Shown here: in pieces, positions 28,208 to 37,448 of the stretch | Numbering within the stretch: position 1 is the first letter of the stretch | Layout: each line of letters opens with the position of its first letter | Source of the DNA: Prevotella sp. 10(H) | GTDB lineage: Bacteria; Bacteroidota; Bacteroidia; Bacteroidales; Dysgonomonadaceae | Direction: 5' to 3' | DNA length: 64,000 nt | NCBI RefSeq assembly: GCF_000711235.1 | Contig: NZ_JOMI01000002.1 | Coordinates: forward strand, 310,001-374,000 | Notes under the pieces: generated by a model | Databases searched by the model: none | What the model was told of the DNA's origin: nothing | Seen by the model: the letters and a program-made list of their open reading frames with translations, nothing else | Made by a program: the position numbers and the translations under genes

Positions 28208-29131
28208 TTAAAAGACGTATATAATCCAAAAATAAGATAGTATTGCTATAATTGCCCACAGTATTATCCCCAGAAAAAATGTATTAATGCCTGTTTTCCT
28301 TACTTCTTTTATATTTATCGATGCTCCAATAAAAAACAGCGATATCATCATTCCTTTTTTACCCAGCCAGCTGAGATGTTTATTCGTTTCTTCCATATCC
28401 GGAATATAATTGCCGATTATAATGGCTATTACAAATAAAAATATGAACCACGGAATATTAATTTTCGTTGTTTTATTTTTATTGAAAAGGGCGATTAACA
28501 AAGCCAATGGTATAATCCATAATGTACGTGTCAGTTTTACAGTGGTGCCTACCTGCAATGCCTCTTCGCCGTATGCCGAGCATGCTCCTACTACTGAACT
28601 GGTATCGTGTATGGCAATGGCAGCCCAATAGCCGAAATGTGTCTGATCCATTTGAAGCAGATGCCCGAAAATCGGGAATATAAATAAGCCGACCGCATTC
28701 AAAACAAATATAACTGCTAATGAAAAGCTGATTTCGTTGTTTTTAGCATCCAATACCGGAGCGATAGCAGCAATGGCACTTCCTCCGCAGATGGCTGTAC
28801 CACCCGATATCAGTGTCGTCGTATTCTTCTGCACTTTCAATATCTTGCCTAATGCAATACCGCAAAACATGGTGACAGCAACGGAAACAATTGTAATCAT
28901 AAATCCGGACTTCCCAGTTTGCACCACATCATGCACCGACATGGAGAATCCCATACAAACAATGGATGCCTGCAAAAGATATTTTGTCAGCTTTCCGGTT
29001 TTTACAACCTCTTCACCTTTATAAAATACAGCAAGCAGTATTCCGCAAAACAGTGCAAGCGGTGCTGAAAAGAATGGGAATAAACAGCAAATAGGAATGA
29101 TGTAGTATAGTTTGCCCAAATACTTTTGCAT
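28208..29131 (-). CDS. YeiH-family membrane protein (putative sulfate/anion exporter)
   Basis: A 307-residue polytopic protein with about 9-10 hydrophobic helices. Family landmarks are LLQASIVCMGFSMSVHDVV, ISGGTAICGGSAIAAIAPVL, AIAIHDTSSVVGACSAYG and VKLTRTLWIIPLALLIALF. The YeiH/UPF0324 family is annotated as a putative sulfate exporter, with limited experimental support. The start codon lies 4 bases after the ybeY stop, so the two are cotranscribed. It has no obvious functional link with ybeY. Confidence 0.88.
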   Translation of the reverse strand: MQKYLGKLYYIIPICCLFPFFSAPLALFCGILLAVFYKGEEVVKTGKLTKYLLQASIVCMGFSMSVHDVVQTGKSGFMITIVSVAVTMFCGIALGKILKVQKNTTTLISGGTAICGGSAIAAIAPVLDAKNNEISFSLAVIFVLNAVGLFIFPIFGHLLQMDQTHFGYWAAIAIHDTSSVVGACSAYGEEALQVGTTVKLTRTLWIIPLALLIALFNKNKTTKINIPWFIFLFVIAIIIGNYIPDMEETNKHLSWLGKKGMMISLFFIGASINIKEVRKTGINTFFLGIILWAIIAILSYFWIIYVF

Positions 29132-29135
29132 AGCT

Positions 29136-29555
29136 TTATTTTTGCAACATTTCGAGAGCCCTATTCTCGCACTCTGTCATATGTTTTCGTTCCTTCGGGC
29201 TCTTATCGTTTATGCCACATAAGTGAAGTATGCCGTGTATTATTATACGGTGTATTTCATCGATAAAATCGGTCTTGAACTGGCTGGCATTGCTTTTTAC
29301 CGTATCTACACTTATAAATATATCTCCCGATATTATATCCTCTTCCGTATAATCGAAAGTAATAATATCCGTATAATAATCATGCTGCAGATATTGGTTG
29401 TTTATTTCCAGTATTTTTTCATCCGAACAAAAAATAAAAGCGATTTCACCGGTTTTTTTACCATATGTAGTCGCAATAGACTTAATCCAGTTTGATGTCT
29501 CACGTTTTTTTATCGCAGGAAGTTTTACTTCTTCTGCCTGATATATTATAGCCAT
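29136..29555 (-). CDS. ybeY: YbeY endoribonuclease (16S rRNA maturation)
   Basis: A 139-residue single-domain metallo-RNase involved in 16S rRNA 3'-end processing and ribosome quality control. The fold is recognisable from the NNQYLQHDYYTDIITFDYTE segment, the GDIFISVDTVKSNA strand and the Zn motif HGILHLCGINDKSP. The third His of the classic H-x3-H-x5-H pattern is shifted: the next His lies in ERKHMTECE, as expected for Bacteroidota homologues. The yeiH-type gene follows 4 bases downstream. Confidence 0.92.
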   Translation of the reverse strand: MAIIYQAEEVKLPAIKKRETSNWIKSIATTYGKKTGEIAFIFCSDEKILEINNQYLQHDYYTDIITFDYTEEDIISGDIFISVDTVKSNASQFKTDFIDEIHRIIIHGILHLCGINDKSPKERKHMTECENRALEMLQK

Positions 29556-29719
29556 AGCTGATTTGATTAATGATTTTACAAAGGTAGATTTAAATCAATA
29601 GCAGATATAGAAATCACATAAAAAAGCATGGAAATTCTCTTAAGAGTGAACATAGATTCCGTTTATGTGTTGATAAATAAACATTATTTAACAAAAGGCT
29701 AAAGGATATAAATATTACT

Positions 29720-29727
29720 TATCTTTG
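29720..29727 (+). promoter_or_regulatory. -7 element of the fbp promoter
   Basis: TATCTTTG, a perfect match 24 bases upstream of the ATG. No -33 match at the usual distance. Confidence 0.45.
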
Positions 29728-29751
29728 AAGCATTAGTAACTTCACATAATT

Positions 29752-30792
29752 ATGAAAGATAATATGAAGAATATAGCAAGAAAAACCCTCGATGAATTCA
29801 TTATCGAGAGGCAAGAGGATTTTAAGTATTCTACAGGGGAATTGTCGCGCCTGCTCAATTCCATTTTGTTGGCTGCGCGTGTTGTAAGCTATAAGGTGAA
29901 TAAAGCCGGACTGGTCGACATTCTGGGTACTGCCGGAAGTGTCAATGTACAGGGAGAAGATCAGAAAAAACTGGATATATATGCCAACGATGTATTTATA
30001 CAGACATTGGTGAATAGGGAGATTGTCTGCGGTATTGCTTCCGAAGAGAACGACAACTTCATAACGATACAAGGGCTCGACGAAGGACATAATAATAAAT
30101 ATGTAGTACTTATGGACCCGCTCGACGGCTCGTCAAATATAGAAGTGAACGTATCGGTAGGTACTATTTTTTCTATTTATCGCCGAATATCACCAATAGG
30201 CTCTCCTGTAACGATGGAAGATTTTCTTCAACCGGGGGTGAATCAGGTAGCAGCGGGATATATTCTCTATGGAACATCTACTATGATTGTTTATACTACA
30301 GGTCGCGGAGTGAACGGTTTCACACTGAATCCGGCTATCGGTAGCTTTTACCTGTCGCATCCGGATATGCGCTGCCCGAAAAATGCAAAGATATATTCGG
30401 TAAATGAAGGTAATTACGTGCATTTTCCTCAGGGGGTTAAAGATTATATTAAATACTGTCAGGAAGAAAAGGATGACCGCCCTTATACGGCGCGTTATAT
30501 TGGTAGTCTGGTTTCGGATTGTCACAGGAACCTTATCACAGGCGGTATCTATTTTTATCCGTCTACGCATAAATCACCGAAGGGCAAACTTCGCTTGTTA
30601 TACGAATGCAATCCTATGGCATTTATCACCGAGCAGGCCGGAGGGAGCGCTACCGACGGCAAGAACAGAATATTGGAAATACAGCCGAATGAGTTACATC
30701 AACGCACACCGTTCTATTGCGGCAGTTCGAATATGGTGGAAAAACTAAAGGATTTTATTGCGAGAGCGGAAGAGAGGGAAGGAAATAAATGA
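29752..30792 (+). CDS. fbp: Fructose-1,6-bisphosphatase, class I
   Basis: A 346-residue gluconeogenic phosphatase. Landmarks are the metal-binding ASEENDN, the [20 protein letters not shown] motif with the catalytic Asp residues, the [20 protein letters not shown] segment and the [20 protein letters not shown] signature near the C-terminus. These define class I, not the larger class III enzymes found in some relatives. The start at 29752 has a second Met at codon 5. It is monocistronic with its own terminator. Confidence 0.96.
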   Translation: MKDNMKNIARKTLDEFIIERQEDFKYSTGELSRLLNSILLAARVVSYKVNKAGLVDILGTAGSVNVQGEDQKKLDIYANDVFIQTLVNREIVCGIASEENDNFITIQGLDEGHNNKYVVLMDPLDGSSNIEVNVSVGTIFSIYRRISPIGSPVTMEDFLQPGVNQVAAGYILYGTSTMIVYTTGRGVNGFTLNPAIGSFYLSHPDMRCPKNAKIYSVNEGNYVHFPQGVKDYIKYCQEEKDDRPYTARYIGSLVSDCHRNLITGGIYFYPSTHKSPKGKLRLLYECNPMAFITEQAGGSATDGKNRILEIQPNELHQRTPFYCGSSNMVEKLKDFIARAEEREGNK

Positions 30793-30815
30793 ATTAAGAG
30801 GTCTTTATAAAAACT

Positions 30816-30850
30816 AAAAGAGTTGATTCAGAAAAAATCAACTCTTTTTT
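30816..30850 (+). terminator. Terminator of fbp
   Basis: AAAAGAGTTGATT pairs with AATCAACTCTTTT and continues into a T-run, 23 bases after the stop. Confidence 0.85.
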
Positions 30851-30980
30851 ATTATTCTTACGTGTCATATTTTCATAGTCTGGTATATTCTGTTAAATGT
30901 GGAACTGTTTATGGATTATAGTATTAAATTGTCGATAAAAAGTCTTTTAGCAAATTTCACATTTAGTTAATTATTTGTCC

Positions 30981-31012
30981 CTAAAAATGTAAACTCAAGT
31001 TTGCATTTTTAG
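30981..31012. promoter_or_regulatory. 32-bp palindrome at the pta promoter, probable operator
   Basis: CTAAAAATGTAAACT (30981-30995), CA, AGTTTGCATTTTTAG (30998-31012): a 15-bp inverted repeat with one mismatch. It ends exactly one base before the -7 element TATATTTG (31013-31020), covering the -33 region. That position suits a repressor, or an activator replacing a missing -33 element. Confidence 0.65.
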
Positions 31013-31020
31013 TATATTTG
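31013..31020 (+). promoter_or_regulatory. -7 element of the pta promoter
   Basis: TATATTTG, a perfect match 65 bases upstream of the pta ATG. No TTTG lies 19-21 bases upstream; that region is inside the palindrome. Confidence 0.6.
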
Positions 31021-31084
31021 CGCACACTATTTATGTAGGGAATTTTTATCTTTTTAGGGCGGGTATACAATAAATAAAATATAT

Positions 31085-32095
31085 ATGGACTTAATTAAAC
31101 AAATCGTAGAACGTGCGAAGGCGAATAAACAACGTATTGTTTTGCCCGAAGGCACTGAAGAAAGGACTATTACAGCCGCAGATCAGTTGCTGGCTGACGG
31201 AGTTGCAGACATTATCCTTATCGGAAATGAAAAAGAAGTAAAAAATCTGGCTGCAAAACTAAACCTGAAAAATATAGATAAGGCGACGATACTCGACCCG
31301 CTGAATTACGACAAAAAGGAAACTTATACCAATCTTCTTTTTGAATTGAGGAAGGCAAAAGGGATGACAATAGAGCAGGCTGCCAAGCTGGCCGAAGATT
31401 CTCTTTATATTGCCTGCCTTATGATAAAGAACGGTGATGCCGATGGTGAAATAGCCGGTGCAAAAAATACGACAGGCGACGTGCTTCGTCCTGCCCTCCA
31501 AATTATCAAAACAGCTCCCGGTATCAGTGTGGTATCCGGTGCTTTCCTGATGTTCACTACGCAGAAGCAATATGGTAAAGACGGATTGCTGGTAGTAGCG
31601 GATTGTGCTGTTACCCCTGATCCTACTGCATCGCAACTGGCAGAAATTGCTGTGGCTACAGGCCATACGGCACGTGCACTTGTTGGGGAAGAACCGCAGG
31701 TTGCTATTCTCAGTTTTTCTACGAAAGGTAGTGCAAAACATCCGATGGTAGATAAGGTTATCGAGGCTACACAGCTTGCACAGAAACTAGACCCAACTAT
31801 GAATATCGACGGTGAACTTCAGGCAGATGCTGCTCTGGTTCCTTCCGTTGGAAATCAGAAAGCTCCGGATAGTAAAGTTGCCGGACATGCCAATGTGCTT
31901 GTATTCCCTTCTCTCGAAGTGGGTAATATTGCTTATAAACTCGTTCAGCGTCTGGGTGGTGCGGAAGCTGTAGGCCCAATCCTTCAGGGGATGGCTGCTC
32001 CGGTGAACGACCTTTCGCGCGGTTGTTCGGTGAGCGATATATATAATATGGTAGCCATAGCGGCTAATCAGGCTATTGCCGCAAAAAATAAATAA
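31085..32095 (+). CDS. pta: Phosphate acetyltransferase
   Basis: A 336-residue single-domain Pta converting acetyl-CoA and phosphate to acetyl phosphate. It starts MDLIKQIVERAKANKQRIVL. Key segments are IVLPEGTEERT, the GAKNTTGDVLRPALQIIKT region, PDPTASQLAEIAVATGHTAR, LSFSTKGSAKHP and VFPSLEVGNIAYKLVQRLGG. It is first in an operon with a 3-hydroxyacyl-CoA dehydrogenase homologue and ackA, so acetate formation with ATP gain is encoded here. The long N-terminal regulatory domain of E. coli Pta is absent. Confidence 0.96.
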   Translation: MDLIKQIVERAKANKQRIVLPEGTEERTITAADQLLADGVADIILIGNEKEVKNLAAKLNLKNIDKATILDPLNYDKKETYTNLLFELRKAKGMTIEQAAKLAEDSLYIACLMIKNGDADGEIAGAKNTTGDVLRPALQIIKTAPGISVVSGAFLMFTTQKQYGKDGLLVVADCAVTPDPTASQLAEIAVATGHTARALVGEEPQVAILSFSTKGSAKHPMVDKVIEATQLAQKLDPTMNIDGELQADAALVPSVGNQKAPDSKVAGHANVLVFPSLEVGNIAYKLVQRLGGAEAVGPILQGMAAPVNDLSRGCSVSDIYNMVAIAANQAIAAKNK

Positions 32096-32176
32096 ACAGT
32101 TACAAGGGAAAAGTTATGAGTAGCTTGTAAAAACTCATAATTTATAACTTATAATTTATCACTATAAAAATTACTT

Positions 32177-33142
32177 ATGGCAGAAATCATAGAACCTATT
32201 GAAGAATACGGGTTAAGCAGTAAACATAAGAAAAGATCGCTGTTTTCCAAGATCGGGGTAGTCGGTTGCGGACGCGACGGTAGGCATATCGTTAGCCTCA
32301 CGGCTTTATCCGGAATGGAAGTCGTTTTTATCGAAGTTTCGGAAGAAAGGATAAGCGAAGCGCTTAAAGATATAGGTCACGGCCTCGATACTAAAATCGA
32401 AAACTGGGGCCTGACTCAGGGTGAAAAGCGTGCAACTATGGGGCGCATAAAAGGCTCGTTGAATTATAATGACCTTAAAGGTTGCGACTTCGTTATCGAA
32501 TGTATTCGTTATGAAGCTAACGGGGAACGTAGTATAGAGTTGCGTAAAGAAGTTTTCAGGAATCTGGAACAGGTGCTGGCTCCCGATGCTATTATCGCTA
32601 CCAATGCTACTACTGTTATCATCAGCGAACTGGCTGCAGAACTTACTCATAAGGAACGTTGTATAAGCCTGCATTTCCCGATTACACATACCGAAGCCCG
32701 ACTTCTTGAAGTAGTGAGAGGTACTTTTACATCACAGGAGGCAATAGATAAGATATATCTGTTTGCCCATATGATTAAGTATACACCTATTGCTGTTCAT
32801 GAAAGTAGCGGCCTTGTCAGCTTCCGTCTGATGATTATCATGTTAAATGAAGCCTGTGAAATATGGATGGAGAATGTAGCTTCTATCGAAGATATAGATA
32901 AGGAGTTTACTATTATTTACGGGCAGCGTTACGGTATTTTCCATTTGGCGGATATTATAGGTATTGAGAAGCTTGTGATGATGATGGAAGATATGTTCCA
33001 CGAATACGGGGATAAGAAGTATAAGGCTTCTCCTGTTCTTTGGCGTCTGTACCGCTCAAAACAGCTTGGAAAATCTTCCGGCAGGGGATTCTATATTTAC
33101 GATGAGAATGGAAAACAACTTGGTCCGAACAAATTAATTTAA
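32177..33142 (+). CDS. 3-hydroxyacyl-CoA dehydrogenase family protein, divergent
   Basis: A 321-residue protein with the two-domain HAD/HBD layout. The NAD-binding domain starts at about residue 26 (IGVVGCGRDGRHIVSLTALS), where the usual GAGxMG is GCGRDG. The catalytic-His segment is ISLHFPITHTEARLLEVVRG, where true enzymes read HFFNPVPVMKLVE. A C-terminal helical domain follows, with SSGLVSFRLMIIMLNEACEI and the SSGRGFYIYDENG close. It could be a 3-hydroxybutyryl-CoA dehydrogenase or an enzyme for another 3-hydroxyacyl substrate. It lies between pta and ackA; its stop is 4 bases before the ackA start. Confidence 0.8.
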   Translation: MAEIIEPIEEYGLSSKHKKRSLFSKIGVVGCGRDGRHIVSLTALSGMEVVFIEVSEERISEALKDIGHGLDTKIENWGLTQGEKRATMGRIKGSLNYNDLKGCDFVIECIRYEANGERSIELRKEVFRNLEQVLAPDAIIATNATTVIISELAAELTHKERCISLHFPITHTEARLLEVVRGTFTSQEAIDKIYLFAHMIKYTPIAVHESSGLVSFRLMIIMLNEACEIWMENVASIEDIDKEFTIIYGQRYGIFHLADIIGIEKLVMMMEDMFHEYGDKKYKASPVLWRLYRSKQLGKSSGRGFYIYDENGKQLGPNKLI

Positions 33143-33146
33143 TAGT

Positions 33147-34346
33147 ATGAAAATATTAGTATTGAACTGCGGAAGTTCGTCTATCAAATATAAACTCTTC
33201 GATATGAAGAGTAACGACGTTTTGGCTCAGGGTGTTGTCGAAAAAATCGGTCTGAAAGGTTCTTTTCTTAAATTCCCTTTACCAACAGGAGATAAAGTAG
33301 TACTCGAAGGTGAAATCCTCGAACATCAGGCGGGTATAGAATATATTCTCGGTGTGCTAACCAGTGACAAATACGGCTGTTTAAAATCCCTCAGCGAGAT
33401 TGATGCTGTAGGGCATCGTGTCGTTCACGGCGGTGAAGAATTCAATAGTAGTGTGTACATCACCGACGAAGTAATAAAGAAAATGGAAGAGTGTATAGAG
33501 CTCGCCCCTCTGCATAACCCGCCGAATCTGGCCGGTATTTATGCCGTCAGGGAACTGATGGGTGATATTCCACAGGTAGGGGTGTTCGATACGGCTTTTC
33601 ACCAGACAATGCCGCCTAAGGCATATATGTACGGTTTGCCATATTCTTTATATCAGAAATATGCTATCCGCCGCTATGGATTCCACGGAACCAGTCACCG
33701 CTATGTTTCTCGTAAGGCATGTGAAATATTAGGAGTTCCATATGAAGAACAACGAATTATTTCGGCGCATATCGGTAATGGAGGTTCACTTGCTGCAATA
33801 AAAGGAGGTGTTTCTGTCGATACATCGATGGGTATGACCCCTGTGGAAGGTCTGCTGATGGGAACACGTTCAGGTGATGTGGATGCTGGTATTATTTCCT
33901 TCATCATGGAAAAAGAAAATATCGGCACACAGGCTATTTCTACACTTGTAAACAAGCACAGCGGATTGCTGGGTGTTTCCGGTGTATCATCCGATATGCG
34001 TGAAATCCGCGCTGCTATTGCAGAAGGGAATGAAAAGGCAAAACTGGCCTACGATATGTTCCTATACCGCATAAAGAAATATATCGGAGCTTATACCGCT
34101 ACTCTGGGTGGAGTAGATATACTGCTTTTCACAGGAGGGATAGGAGAAAATGCTGTTTATCTCAGGGAAGAAATCTGTCAGGATCTTGAGTTTTTAGGAA
34201 TTAAACTCGATGCGGAGAAAAACAGTAAAATCTTCGGGGAAGAAGCCGTAATTACAACACCGGATTCTAAAATAAAGGTGATGGTGGTTCCGACCGATGA
34301 AGAGTTTATGATTGCTTCCGACACAATGGAAATTGTAAACAAATGA
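33147..34346 (+). CDS. ackA: Acetate kinase
   Basis: A 399-residue ASKHA-fold kinase that converts acetyl phosphate and ADP to acetate and ATP. Landmarks are MKILVLNCGSSSIKYKLFDM, VGHRVVHGGEEF, GVFDTAFHQTMPPKAYMYGL, YGFHGTSHRYVS, IISAHIGNGGSLAAIKGG and LLFTGGIGENAVYLREEICQ. The gene is the last of the pta operon and starts 4 bases after the preceding stop. Confidence 0.97.
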   Translation: MKILVLNCGSSSIKYKLFDMKSNDVLAQGVVEKIGLKGSFLKFPLPTGDKVVLEGEILEHQAGIEYILGVLTSDKYGCLKSLSEIDAVGHRVVHGGEEFNSSVYITDEVIKKMEECIELAPLHNPPNLAGIYAVRELMGDIPQVGVFDTAFHQTMPPKAYMYGLPYSLYQKYAIRRYGFHGTSHRYVSRKACEILGVPYEEQRIISAHIGNGGSLAAIKGGVSVDTSMGMTPVEGLLMGTRSGDVDAGIISFIMEKENIGTQAISTLVNKHSGLLGVSGVSSDMREIRAAIAEGNEKAKLAYDMFLYRIKKYIGAYTATLGGVDILLFTGGIGENAVYLREEICQDLEFLGIKLDAEKNSKIFGEEAVITTPDSKIKVMVVPTDEEFMIASDTMEIVNK

Positions 34347-34376
34347 TTATTATCTGAAAATCAGATATTTATATAG

Positions 34377-34402
34377 ACGGCTCAACATTGAGCCGTTTTT
34401 TA
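34377..34402 (+). terminator. Terminator of the pta-ackA operon
   Basis: ACGGCTCAA / TTGAGCCGT, 9-bp perfect stem with a 2-base loop and a T-run. A second small inverted repeat (TATCTGA / TCAGATA) lies just upstream. Confidence 0.9.
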
Positions 34403-34498
34403 TTTGTTTGGTAATTGCAAGGTAATTTAACATTTCAATTAACGTTTACCCGCTCTCCGTTAAACTAATTTAAACTGTTAAAATAACATATGACATTA

Positions 34499-34530
34499 TT
34501 TGGAATATTCCCAAACGCCCCCTATCTTTG
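34499..34530 (+). promoter_or_regulatory. Consensus promoter of a short transcript
   Basis: TTTG (34499-34502), 20 bases, TATCTTTG (34523-34530): a perfect phylum-type promoter, one of the best in the window, yet followed by a terminator within 80 bases and no gene. Confidence 0.75.
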
Positions 34531-34536
34531 TAATGT

Positions 34537-34606
34537 GTTTTTCATAGTATTAGATTTAAGGTTAACAATGAAGATTGGTTGTCGTGAGACAACCTTTTCT
34601 TTTTTA
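34537..34606 (+). ncRNA. Candidate small RNA, about 70 bases
   Basis: Transcription from the promoter above should start near 34537 and stop at the GGTTGTC-GTGA-GACAACC hairpin with its T-run (34577-34606). The RNA would be ~70 bases. It contains one tiny ORF (ATG at 34568, 18 codons) that reads through the hairpin, so a leader-peptide attenuator for the HTH gene 245 bases downstream is an alternative. Coordinates are inferred from the signals. Confidence 0.5.
34576..34606 (+). terminator. Terminator of the candidate small RNA
   Basis: A 7-bp GC-containing stem (GGTTGTC / GACAACC) with a GTGA loop and TTTTCTTTTTT after it. Confidence 0.8.
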
Positions 34607-34850
34607 TATAAGTTTGATCAATAAACGCTATTAAAAAACTGCAAAAACCATATAAATAACCGGAGGCCTTCATAATAATCAAATAATTAGTGTGATAGCC
34701 TTTTAAAGGCAGTTCTATAGCCATTATTTTAATTTAAATTCGTTTTATTTTAAAATATAATTATAAGTTTACATTTTGAAATGCTATTGATCTATTAAGT
34801 AATAAAAACAATCCTATTTATAGTACTTTAAACTGATTCTGTTTAATCTT
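34607..34850. other. AT-rich leader region before the HTH gene
   Basis: 244 bases of AT-rich sequence between the candidate small RNA and the HTH gene. I see no gene, no repeat and no clean TAnnTTTG on the plus strand. Confidence 0.5.
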
Positions 34851-35810
34851 ATGGATAAAAAGACCCTGCACGAACAATTAATCGAAGAATTGAAATTCCG
34901 AATACCGAACAATTCTGAATTAGTAAATAAACTGAGCGATATTCTTTATCTGGGAAGAGAAGCCATATACCGAAGGATGAGGGGTGATGTCCATTTTTCG
35001 CTTGAAGAAGCATCGATCATTTCTGAAAAAATGGATTTATCCTTAGACAGCCTTAGTAAAATATCGGGCCTGAAGAGGCCGTTTGTATTTAAAATAGCTA
35101 ATTTTTCAAACCCAGAGGAAATAGATTATAAACTCATAAACGAAACTGTTGAATTTCTGGATTTTGTAAAAGATAGCCCTGACAGTGAAATGGGCACAGC
35201 GGCCAAACTCATACCTGATGCTATTCACTTAAGTTATGATTATATAACGCGATTTTATCTCTTCAAATGGATATACCAATATGACAATCAGAGCCAGATA
35301 AGAAAGTTTGAAGATGTGAAAGGTACCGACAGGTTATTGAAGATTCTGGGTAATATGACAAACCGGATACAGCACATAAAAAATTCATATTATATATTCG
35401 ATAAAAGAATATTCGAATATTTGGTAGATGACATAAAATATTTTGAGAGTATAGGATTGATTACTCAGCAGGATATAAAATTGTTGAAAGAAGATTTATA
35501 TGCATGTATTAACGATATTGAACTACAGGCTGCAAAAGGAATGAACAGTATGGGAAATAAAACTCAGATTTACCTTTCAAACCTTAACTTCGAAGCCGGC
35601 TTTTCTTATGTGAGATCTGATAATTATAATTTAAGCACAATAAGAGCATTTACTATGTATGATATTACCAGTACCGATAATGCCACATTTGCCAATTCCA
35701 TGAAATGGATGCAATCCTTAAAAAGGGCTTCCTCATTGATTTCACAAAGTGGTGAAATAGAAAGAATGAATTTCTTCAGAAAGCAGAATGATATTGTGGA
35801 CACATTATAG
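34851..35810 (+). CDS. Helix-turn-helix regulator-like protein
   Basis: A 319-residue soluble protein. The N-terminal ~70 residues form an HTH of a type frequent in Bacteroidota (LYLGREAIYRRMRGDVHFSL, then EEASIISEKMDLSLDSLSKI), in which a helix pair reads the 'species' of repeat by a YRR recognition helix. The rest is a helical domain with many aromatic residues (YDYITRFYLFKWIYQY), perhaps a ligand- or partner-binding module. I cannot name a family. It precedes a polytopic membrane protein gene on the same strand, 78 bases away. Confidence 0.65.
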   Translation: MDKKTLHEQLIEELKFRIPNNSELVNKLSDILYLGREAIYRRMRGDVHFSLEEASIISEKMDLSLDSLSKISGLKRPFVFKIANFSNPEEIDYKLINETVEFLDFVKDSPDSEMGTAAKLIPDAIHLSYDYITRFYLFKWIYQYDNQSQIRKFEDVKGTDRLLKILGNMTNRIQHIKNSYYIFDKRIFEYLVDDIKYFESIGLITQQDIKLLKEDLYACINDIELQAAKGMNSMGNKTQIYLSNLNFEAGFSYVRSDNYNLSTIRAFTMYDITSTDNATFANSMKWMQSLKRASSLISQSGEIERMNFFRKQNDIVDTL

Positions 35811-35887
35811 TGTAACGGATTAATATCGCTGTCCGATAATTTTTTAGTACTTTTGATTCCGTAGAAAATTTGGAGAAGTATTTAATT

Positions 35888-37357
35888 ATGTCAGTATTAC
35901 CTTTTAAAAAACTAAATGCGGCAAATGCCCCCGCTTATATATTAGCAGCGATTATAATTACCATTACGGGATTTATATTCTTATATAATTATCTATATCC
36001 TGCCGTAGAAGATGATTGGTTTTATGCATTCATCTGGAAGGCCAATGTTGCGGATATGGATGGTAGCAGAATAACAAACCTCCATGACTTGTTTGAATCC
36101 CAGTATGCACATTATATGCAATGGGGAGGGCGTACAGTTGCCCATGTAATTGCACAAACATTGCTAAACATCGATATGATATGGCAGGATATATTAAATA
36201 CTTTAGTATATATTTCCCTTATGTTCCTGATGTACAAGTATTCAATTGTCGGAAAGAAAACTAATGTCCTTGTGTTTTTGCTTATTTGCACTATTTTCTG
36301 GTTATTTCAGCCCATGTTTGCCTCTACAATGTTTTGGATTACCGGTAGTGCAAATTATATGTGGTGTACTCTTATCATTCTATTGTTTGTTTATCCATTT
36401 CATGTGCTCTATATGAAGGAAAATGGCAAAGAGAATTTGCTTAAAGCAGCCGGTCTCTTCGTATTTGGCATTATAGCCGGCTGGACAAACGAAAATATGG
36501 TGATTGCAATAATCTTCTGTATCCTAGTACTGATTTTCTTAATGAAGAGACAAAATATTTTTATCCCAAAATGGGTTTACTGGGGATTAGCCGGATTTAT
36601 TATTGGTTCGCTGTTCTTATTATTATCACCCGGCAATGCGGTCAGATACGAGAAAGAACTGGATGCAGAATCTGCTTCGGCATCGTTATTTTCTATCGAA
36701 ACTATCATAGCCCGTCTTCAGCATATATGGTTTTATTATCGCAGGTATTTACTGACGTTTTCTATTACATCTTTAGTAGCTATAATTTATTATTACATAA
36801 AAGGGAAGAATAAAAAACCGGATAAGTTCACTTCCATATTACTGCTCTTATTCATCTCGGCTCACATAGCTCTTTTTGCTATGATTGCTTCCCCGACATT
36901 TCCCGAAAGAGCCTTATTCGGCCTTATTTGCCTTTTCATTATACTGATTGGTTTGGCATTTGCAAACTTAAGCATGGATAATAAATGGGTGCGGAGTGTA
37001 AGTATTCTGGTTATTGTCGTGGCAACGGTTGCTTCATGCGTCGATTATGCCCAAAAGTACAAAGTTGTACGGGAAATAGATCGTGTGGATAAAGAGCGTG
37101 AGGAAATCATTGAAAAGGGCAAAAAACTGGGTTTGAAAGATTTTGTGTTCGATAATCAGCTTGTTGTTTCTCAGAGATTCCATTATCACGAATGGCCTAA
37201 TGATCAAAAAGATGGGAAGACGATAGTTTTTTGCTTATACCATGGCATAAATTCAGCAATAATTATAGACCGGTGGGGAAAAGATTCTACAGAAATAAAT
37301 CCGAAATATCTCGAGATGAAGGCTCGGCAAGACTCAATACTGAACAGTGCAAAATGA
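35888..37357 (+). CDS. Polytopic membrane protein, DUF6056-like (possible GT-C glycosyltransferase)
   Basis: A 489-residue inner-membrane protein with about 10-11 hydrophobic helices. After helix one comes an acidic loop 'YPAVEDDWFYAFIWK', typical in position of the catalytic Asp pair of GT-C fold glycosyltransferases, then 'MQWGGRTVAHVIAQTLLN', and later FWITGSANYMWCTLIILLF. It has a soluble C-terminal tail (~90 residues). DUF6056 is my best family guess; the glycosyltransferase role is inference. I chose the ATG at 35888 over an upstream TTG. A TACTTTTG -7-like element is at 35848-35855. Confidence 0.6.
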   Translation: MSVLPFKKLNAANAPAYILAAIIITITGFIFLYNYLYPAVEDDWFYAFIWKANVADMDGSRITNLHDLFESQYAHYMQWGGRTVAHVIAQTLLNIDMIWQDILNTLVYISLMFLMYKYSIVGKKTNVLVFLLICTIFWLFQPMFASTMFWITGSANYMWCTLIILLFVYPFHVLYMKENGKENLLKAAGLFVFGIIAGWTNENMVIAIIFCILVLIFLMKRQNIFIPKWVYWGLAGFIIGSLFLLLSPGNAVRYEKELDAESASASLFSIETIIARLQHIWFYYRRYLLTFSITSLVAIIYYYIKGKNKKPDKFTSILLLLFISAHIALFAMIASPTFPERALFGLICLFIILIGLAFANLSMDNKWVRSVSILVIVVATVASCVDYAQKYKVVREIDRVDKEREEIIEKGKKLGLKDFVFDNQLVVSQRFHYHEWPNDQKDGKTIVFCLYHGINSAIIIDRWGKDSTEINPKYLEMKARQDSILNSAK

Positions 37358-37448
37358 TAATGTGTTTTTCAGTTTAATTTATTCTTTGCTGAAAACATAG
37401 AAACCAAAAGCTTTTTCTATTTTTGTATAACCCATAAATAATTATTGA

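Noticed and set aside
34542-34724. 60-codon minus-strand ORF opposite the candidate small RNA
   Set aside because: Low-complexity AT-rich reading of noncoding sequence; no start signals or homology features.
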